Notes under the pieces: model-generated | What the model saw: only the letters and a program-made list of their open reading frames with translations | The model's database searches: none | Told to the model about the DNA's origin: nothing | Position numbers and translations under genes: made by a program | Shown: positions 41,822 through 46,742 of the stretch, in pieces | Numbering within the stretch: position 1 is the first letter of the stretch | Layout: each line of letters opens with the position of its first letter | Assembly (NCBI RefSeq): GCF_047275745.1 | Contig: NZ_JBKQWU010000026.1 | Location: forward strand, 1 to 46,742 | DNA: 46,742 nucleotides | From: Amaricoccus sp047275745 | GTDB taxonomy: Bacteria > Pseudomonadota > Alphaproteobacteria > Rhodobacterales > Rhodobacteraceae | Reading direction: 5' to 3'

Positions 41822-42543
41822 GCCCCTTCTCGCTCGAAAGCCAGGTCGCGCTCGTCACCGGTGCCAATACCGGCATCGGACAGGCGATCGCGGTCGCGCT
41901 GGCACAGGCGGGCGCCGAGGTCATCGCCGCCGCCCGCCGCGATTGCGACGAGACGCTGGACCTCATGGGATCGGGCCGCGCGCTCCAGCTCGATTTCGCC
42001 GATCCGATGGCGGCGCGCGATGTCTTCGCCGAGGAACGCGTCGATATCCTCGTCAACAACGCCGGTATCATCCGCCGCGCCGACGCGGTCGAATTCTCCG
42101 AGACCGACTGGGACGAGGTGATCGACGTCAACCTCAAGGCGGTCTTCTTCACCTGCCAGGCCTTCGCCCGCTCCGCGCTGCCGCGCGGCCGCGGCAAGAT
42201 CGTGAACATCGCCTCGCTGCTGTCGTTTCAGGGCGGAATTCGCGTTCCCTCCTATACCGCTAGCAAGCATGGCGTCGCGGGGCTCACCAAGCTGCTGGCC
42301 AATGAGTGGGCCGCGCGGGGGCTCAATGTGAATGCGATCGCGCCGGGCTATATCGAGACCAACAACACCGAGGCGCTCCGCGCCGACGCCGCGCGCAATC
42401 AGGCGATCCTCGACCGCATTCCCGCCGGCCGCTGGGGCCGGGCCGAGGATATCGGCCAGACGGCGGTGTTTCTCGCAGCGCCCGCGTCCGACTACATCAA
42501 CGGCGCGGTCCTCAATGTCGATGGAGGCTGGCTTGCCCGATAG
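41818..42543 (+). CDS. kduD: 2-deoxy-D-gluconate 3-dehydrogenase / 2,5-diketo-3-deoxygluconate reductase
   Basis: A 241-residue classical short-chain dehydrogenase. The coenzyme loop TGANTGIGQAIA, NNAGIIRRADAVEFSE, the catalytic Ser region IASLLSFQGG and Tyr-Thr-Ala-Ser-Lys (SYTASKHGVAG) are present. NAIAPGYIETNNTEALRAD and YINGAVLNVDGGW are specific to KduD. It reduces 2,5-diketo-3-deoxygluconate to 2-keto-3-deoxygluconate. It starts inside the kduI stop. The uxuB start lies within its last codons, continuing a chain of overlapping genes. Confidence 0.94.
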   Translation: MSPFSLESQVALVTGANTGIGQAIAVALAQAGAEVIAAARRDCDETLDLMGSGRALQLDFADPMAARDVFAEERVDILVNNAGIIRRADAVEFSETDWDEVIDVNLKAVFFTCQAFARSALPRGRGKIVNIASLLSFQGGIRVPSYTASKHGVAGLTKLLANEWAARGLNVNAIAPGYIETNNTEALRADAARNQAILDRIPAGRWGRAEDIGQTAVFLAAPASDYINGAVLNVDGGWLAR

Positions 42544-43957
42544 GCTTTATCGCGAACCCTCGACGGCCCCCGCCGGGATCGTCCACCTCGGCCTCGGCGC
42601 CTTTTTCCGCTCGCATGGTGCGATCTACATCGCCGAGGCGATGGAGAAGGCGGGCGGCGACTGGGGCATCATCGGCGTCTCGCTGCAATCGCCCGGCACA
42701 CGGGACAAGCTCAAGCCGCAGGGCTGGGCCTATACCGCGCTCGAACTCGGGCCGGAGGGCGAGACGCCCCAGGCCATCACCGTGCTCCGCGAGGTTCTCG
42801 TGGCGCCGGAGGACCCCCAGGCGGTCCTCGATGCGATGGCCTCGCCCGATGTCGGGATCGTGAGCCTCACGGTCACGGAAAAGGGCTATTGCCACCAGCC
42901 CTCGACCGGCAGGCTCAATCGCGAGCATCCTGACATCGTGCATGACCTCGCGGACCCGCTGCCGAAATCCGCTCCCGGTTTCCTCGTCCGGGGTCTTGAG
43001 GCACGCCGCGCCGCGGGCCTTCCGCCTTTCACCGTGCTCTGCTGCGACAACCTTCCCGAGAACGGCAAGGTCGTGCGCGGCGTGGTGCTCGAACTCGCCG
43101 GACTGATCGATCCCGAGCTCGCCACGTGGATTGAAGCCGAGGGCGCCTTCCCCTCGACCATGGTGGACCGGATCGTTCCCGCGACCACCGCGGCCGATCT
43201 CGACCGGCTCGAAGCGCTGACCGGCGCGCGCGACGAGGCGCCGGTGATGCACGAGCCGTTCCGGCAATGGGTGATCGAAGACTATTTCGTCGGCTCCCGG
43301 CCCGATTTCGGCGCCGTGGGCGCGCAGATGGTCGAGGATGTGACGCCGTTCGAGCACATGAAGCTCCGGATGCTCAACGGGACGCACAGTTCGCTCGCCT
43401 ATCTCGGCTATCTCGCGGGCCATGAGACCATCGCCGACACGGTCGCCGACCCCGCCTTCGCCGATTTCGCGCGGCGGCTCTGGCGCGACGAGATCATCCC
43501 CGCGCTGGCCCCGCCGCCGGGCGAGGATCTCGGCGACTACGCCGACGCGCTCGCCGCGCGCTACGCCAACCCCGCGATCCGCCACCGCACCTGGCAGATC
43601 GCCATGGACGGCAGCCAGAAGCTCCCGCAGCGCATCCTCGGCACCATCGCCGAATCCCGCGTCGCCGGCCGTCCGGTGCCGGGCCTGACGCTCGCCGTGG
43701 CGGCCTGGATCCGCTACACTTCCGGCAAGGACGAGAAGGGCGACCCGATCGAGGTCAAGGACCCGCTCGCGGCGAAACTCGCCGGTCTCTGGACGACGGA
43801 TCCCGAAGACACGGTTCGGGGTTATCTCTCGGTAACCGAGGTGTTCCCGAGCGCGCTCCGCGACGACCCGGACTTCGCCGCCGATCTGACGCGGGCGCTC
43901 TCCGGGCTTCTTGCGAACGGCGCCCGGGCCATGGTGGGAGGAGCGGTCGATGCCTGA
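42533..43957 (+). CDS. uxuB: D-mannonate oxidoreductase (fructuronate reductase)
   Basis: A 474-residue polyol-type long-chain dehydrogenase (mannitol dehydrogenase family). It reads as UxuB along its length: IVHLGLGAFFRSH, IVSLTVTEKGYCHQP, STMVDRIVPATT, EPFRQWVIEDYFV, the catalytic block with Lys277 and His285 (KLRMLNGTHSSLAYLG), and HRTWQIAMDGSQKLPQRIL. It reduces fructuronate to mannonate with NADH. TTG 42533 is taken as the start because GGAGG lies 5 nt upstream; ATGs at 42515 and 42521 are alternatives. The stop overlaps the uxaA start. Confidence 0.9.
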   Translation: MPDRLYREPSTAPAGIVHLGLGAFFRSHGAIYIAEAMEKAGGDWGIIGVSLQSPGTRDKLKPQGWAYTALELGPEGETPQAITVLREVLVAPEDPQAVLDAMASPDVGIVSLTVTEKGYCHQPSTGRLNREHPDIVHDLADPLPKSAPGFLVRGLEARRAAGLPPFTVLCCDNLPENGKVVRGVVLELAGLIDPELATWIEAEGAFPSTMVDRIVPATTAADLDRLEALTGARDEAPVMHEPFRQWVIEDYFVGSRPDFGAVGAQMVEDVTPFEHMKLRMLNGTHSSLAYLGYLAGHETIADTVADPAFADFARRLWRDEIIPALAPPPGEDLGDYADALAARYANPAIRHRTWQIAMDGSQKLPQRILGTIAESRVAGRPVPGLTLAVAAWIRYTSGKDEKGDPIEVKDPLAAKLAGLWTTDPEDTVRGYLSVTEVFPSALRDDPDFAADLTRALSGLLANGARAMVGGAVDA

Positions 43958-45428
43958 ACCCCTGATACTGAATGCGTCGGACAATGTGGCGATCCTGACG
44001 GAAAAGGGCGTCGCACCGGCCGGGCACAAGATCGCGCGCGCGGCGATCCCGGCCGGCGGCACCGTGGTGAAATACGAGCAGATCATCGACCATACCACCG
44101 AGGACATCCCCGAGGGCGCGCATGTCCACCGTCACAACTGCGCCTTCGGCGCGCATGACCGCGAGTATCATCCCGGCGCCGGGCTCGACGCGGCGCGCGC
44201 CGCGATGGGGGACCGGGCGGCGGGCGAACTGACCTTCGAAGGCTACCGCCGGCCGGACGGCTCGGTCGGGACGCGCAACTACCTCGCGCTCGTCGCCACC
44301 GTGAACTGCTCGGCCACGGTCATCCGCCGCGCCGCGGAGGAAATCCGCATCGAAGGCGCGCTCGACGCCTATCCGAACGTGGACGGCGTCGTCGCCTTCG
44401 CGCATGGCTCCGGCTGCGGCATGGCCGACAGCGGGCCGGGCTGGCGCGCGCTGCAACGCGTGCTGACGGGCCACGCGGGCCATCCCAATGTCGGCGCGGC
44501 GCTCTTCGTCGGGCTCGGCTGCGAGGTGATGCAGATCGCCCGGATGAAGCAGGAGCTCGGCGCCGCGGCGCGGTTCCACGGCCTCACCATCCAGGACACC
44601 GGCGGCACGCGCCGCACCATCGACGCGATCAAGGCGCGCATCCGCGAGATGCTGCCCGCGCTCAACGAGTCGCGGCGGGAGACCGTCCCGGCCTCGTCGC
44701 TCCGGATCGGACTGCAATGCGGCGGATCGGACGGGTTCTCCGGCGTCACCGCCAATCCCGCGCTCGGCATCGCGAGCGACATCCTCGCCGCGCATGGCGC
44801 CTCCATGGTCCTGTCGGAGACGCCGGAAATCTACGGCGCCGAGCGGCTCCTGCTCGATCGCGCGGTGACACCCGCGGTGGCGGACAAGCTTCTGGAGCGG
44901 ATACGGTGGTGGGAGGAGTATACCGCGCGCAACGGCGCCTCGCTCGACAACAACCCCTCGCCGGGCAACAAGGCGGGCGGCCTGACGACCATCCTGGAAA
45001 AATCGCTCGGCGCCGTCGCGAAGGGCGGCGGCGCGCCGCTCGAGGCCGTGCTCGAATATGCCGAGCCGATCACCACGCCGGGGCTGAACTTCATGGACAC
45101 GCCCGGCTACGACCCGGTCTCGGCGACCGGCCAGATCGCGGGAGGCGCGCAGCTCATCGTCTTCACGACCGGCCGGGGCTCGGCCTTCGGCTCGAAACCC
45201 GCGCCTACGATCAAGCTCGCGACCAACGACCGGCTGGCGCAGGCGATGCCCGACGACATGGACCTCAACTGCGGCGACGTGCTGAGCCGGGGCGTGTCGC
45301 TCGAGGACAAGGGGCGCGAGATCGTGGCGCTGATCCTCGCCACCGCCTCGGGCCAGACGACCAAGAGCGAGGCGCTCGGCCTCGGCGACAACGAATTCGT
45401 GCCCTGGCAGATCGGCGCCGTGGTCTGA
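43950..45428 (+). CDS. uxaA: Altronate dehydratase (UxaA/GarD family)
   Basis: A 492-residue iron-dependent dehydratase. An N-terminal SAF domain (about residues 1-90; DNVAILTEKGV, HVHRHNC) is followed by the long catalytic region starting GYRRPDGSVGTRNYLALVATVNCSATV. HGSGCGMADSGPGW, GLGCEVMQI, LQCGGSDGFSGVTANPALG and LDNNPSPGNKAGGLTTILEKSLG follow. The length agrees with E. coli UxaA. It dehydrates altronate to 2-keto-3-deoxygluconate; galactarate dehydratase (GarD) is a less likely alternative. GGGAGGAG precedes ATG 43950. It is the last gene of the operon and overlaps uxuB by 8 nt. No uxaB lies in the window. Confidence 0.9.
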   Translation: MPEPLILNASDNVAILTEKGVAPAGHKIARAAIPAGGTVVKYEQIIDHTTEDIPEGAHVHRHNCAFGAHDREYHPGAGLDAARAAMGDRAAGELTFEGYRRPDGSVGTRNYLALVATVNCSATVIRRAAEEIRIEGALDAYPNVDGVVAFAHGSGCGMADSGPGWRALQRVLTGHAGHPNVGAALFVGLGCEVMQIARMKQELGAAARFHGLTIQDTGGTRRTIDAIKARIREMLPALNESRRETVPASSLRIGLQCGGSDGFSGVTANPALGIASDILAAHGASMVLSETPEIYGAERLLLDRAVTPAVADKLLERIRWWEEYTARNGASLDNNPSPGNKAGGLTTILEKSLGAVAKGGGAPLEAVLEYAEPITTPGLNFMDTPGYDPVSATGQIAGGAQLIVFTTGRGSAFGSKPAPTIKLATNDRLAQAMPDDMDLNCGDVLSRGVSLEDKGREIVALILATASGQTTKSEALGLGDNEFVPWQIGAVV

Positions 45429-45477
45429 CGCGCGAACCTCGGCCCTGACAGGGACCGGGGCTCGGCATTCGGCGGAG

Positions 45478-45503
45478 GGCACCCCGGGTCTTGCCCGGGT
45501 GCC
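45478..45503. terminator. Hairpin between convergent uxaA and NCS1 genes
   Basis: Arms GGCACCCCGGG and CCCGGGTGCC, with one bulged base and a TCTTG loop, lie between the two convergent stop codons. It can terminate both transcripts, although no U-run is present on either strand. Confidence 0.6.
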
Positions 45504-45510
45504 GCGTGCC

Positions 45511-46641
45511 TCAGTTCTCGAGGAAGCGCCGGGCGCTCGGCAGCGTCTTCATGAGCACGTAATAGGCGATCCCGGCCGGCAGCAGGCTCGCGTACCAGGA
45601 GATCCCGGTGAAGGTCAGCGCGGCGACGACACCCACCGCCATCGCGATGACCGCGGCCATGTTGACGCCCCGATAGGAGCCGGTCGGATCATAGAGCTTG
45701 TCGAGGTTCAGCTCCCGCCGCCGCAGGATGTAGTAATCCACGACGAGGATCGCGAAGATCGGTCCGAGGAAGGCCGAATAGGTGCGGATGAAGATGTTGA
45801 GCCCGTCGGCGGATTCGTCCTTCACCAGTTCCCAGGGGAAGGTTGCGAAGGCGAGCAGGCCGACGATCACCGCCGAGGTCTTGAAGCTGACCTTGAACAC
45901 ATCCATGAGCGCATAGGCCGGCGGCACGACGTTGTTGAGGATATTCGTCGTGACCTGCGCGAAGGCGATGAAGAGCAGCGTCACGATCAGGAGAAGCTTG
46001 TTGTCGACGGCGCTCGAAAAGACCTTGATCGGATCGACCTCGCCCGTCGCGCCGGAGACCATGAGCCCGATCAGACCCATGAAGAGCGTCGCCGGCAGGA
46101 TCGAGTTGGCATAGATCACAACCTGACGGACCGGCCCGACATCCTTGCGCAACTCGCGCGAATAGTCGGAGACGTTCAGCATCATCGTCGAATAGATGCC
46201 GAGGAACAGCATCGTCGCCCCCCAGAACGGCGCGCCCCAGGTGCCCTCGACATTGACGAGGTTGGTCATGATCTCGTCGCCGTATTTGCTGATGACGCTG
46301 AAGAACATGTAGATCAGCGAGCCGATGATGAAGACCGAGCCGATGTTCTCGAGCCATTTGATGCCGTGGAAGCCCAGCACGGAGAGGCCGATCTGCAGGA
46401 ACTGGAAGCCGATGAAGAAGATCCAGATGTTGGAATAGCCGAACAGCGTCTCCGACACGAGGTTGAGCGCCCCCGCGCCGATCCAGCTCTGGAACCCGAA
46501 CCAGACGATCGCCGGGACCGAGCGCACCAGCGCCGGAATTCGGGTGCCGGCGAAGCCGAAGGCGGAGCGCGCCTGCACCATGAAGGGGATGCCGTATTTG
46601 TGCCCCGCCTGCCCGTTGATCATCAGCGTGGGCCGGGGCAC
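45511..46641 (-). pseudogene. NCS1-family transporter, N-terminally truncated at the candidate IS tip
   Basis: The 376-residue frame begins near LMINGQAGHKYGIPFMVQARSAFGFAG. In intact NCS1 carriers (purines, hydantoin, allantoin) this segment follows helix 2, after roughly 70-100 residues. The first two helices and the helix-1 substrate residues are missing. Downstream, LNVSDYSRELRKDVG, AFAQVTTNILNNVVPPAYALMD and VVDYYILRRRELNLDKLYD match the family well. The frame opens with GTG immediately adjacent to GGTTTCTTGAGACA of the flanking element. Loss of the N-terminus predicts a non-functional carrier unless the true start lies beyond the window. The C-terminus appears intact. Confidence 0.8.
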
Positions 46642-46742
46642 GGTTTCTTGAGACAGCGTCGAGCGCTACTTTCCCGAGGAACGGGGGTAGAGCATGGACG
46701 ACAAGAGCGACGTGAAACCTGGCGCGACGGAGGCCTCGGCCC
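46642..46742 (+). mobile_element. Candidate insertion-sequence end (right flank)
   Basis: It starts with GGTTTCTTGAGACA (46642-46655), an exact match to the inverted 14-mer at the left end of the window. An outward-reading ATG follows 52 nt from the tip, the same distance as on the left. Base similarity to the left element beyond the 14-mer is patchy, so these may be two related elements rather than copies of one. The element runs off the window and its family is not identified. Confidence 0.5.
46694..46742 (+). CDS. Partial reading frame, start of a putative IS-encoded protein
   Basis: ATG at 46694 opens MDDKSDVKPGATEASA before the window ends. The upstream GGGGG-containing sequence is a possible ribosome-binding site. 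The acidic opening and the 52-nt distance from the candidate terminal repeat mirror the partial frame at the left end, which supports a first transposase ORF. No domain is visible. Confidence 0.3.
   Translation, partial: MDDKSDVKPGATEASA

Overview
This GC-rich window, with third codon positions strongly biased to G or C, reads as an accessory catabolic region of an alphaproteobacterium, plausibly Rhodobacterales-like. The TRAP, TTT and MFS importers, the GntR/FCD regulators and the style of the hut, kdu and uxa genes suggest this. No rRNA, tRNA or other phylogenetic marker is present, so the taxon is an inference. No tRNA, CRISPR array or prophage was seen.

Both ends of the window look like insertion-sequence tips. 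The 14-mer GGTTTCTTGAGACA occurs at 46642-46655 and, inverted, at 87-100. In each case exactly 52 nt separates the tip from an ATG that opens an outward-facing reading frame. The gene lying just inside each tip is truncated: the N-terminal domain of an intradiol (hydroxyquinol 1,2-dioxygenase-like) dioxygenase on the left, and an NCS1 transporter lacking its N-terminus on the right.

Region 1 (0.1-15.7 kb) concerns glycosides and aromatics. A minus-strand operon of six genes runs from 11722 to 4306. It encodes an NHS-type MFS transporter, a DUF6379 protein (C-glycoside deglycosidase beta-subunit family), a TIM-barrel partner (alpha-subunit-like), a Tat-exported beta-propeller lactonase, a GMC/FAD oxidoreductase and a ROK repressor. 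This is the expected composition of a pathway that oxidises glucosides at C3 and then removes the sugar, possibly from C-glycosides. Next to it are a sugar-porter MFS, a second TIM-barrel isomerase/epimerase with a GntR regulator, and a VanA/VanB-like Rieske O-demethylase pair. A divergent LysR-type regulator carries two DNA-binding domains and is broken by an in-frame TGA.

Region 2 (15.8-23.4 kb) is a histidine utilisation locus: hutC is divergent from hutI-hutH-(NhaC/YuiF-type transporter)-hutU-hutG, which would take histidine to glutamate and formamide. Region 3 (23.7-32.5 kb) has a GntR/FCD regulator with a second winged helix, an AcnA-type aconitase, a complete TTT importer (TctC, TctB, TctA), an AbrB-type membrane protein and a TerC-type membrane protein. 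The likely theme is uptake and use of citrate or a related tricarboxylate. Region 4 (32.9-36.2 kb) has an NAD(P)-binding protein, an EgtE-like class V aminotransferase, a RbsD/FucU mutarotase and a GntR/FCD regulator.

Region 5 (36.3-45.4 kb) is a nine-gene hexuronate operon: uxaC, TRAP dctPQM, kdgF, kduI, kduD, uxuB and uxaA. It channels saturated and unsaturated uronates from pectin-like polymers towards 2-keto-3-deoxygluconate. Both arms of the saturated branch are incomplete inside the window, because uxuB lacks uxuA and uxaA lacks uxaB. Hairpins lie directly after both solute-binding-protein genes and at several operon ends.
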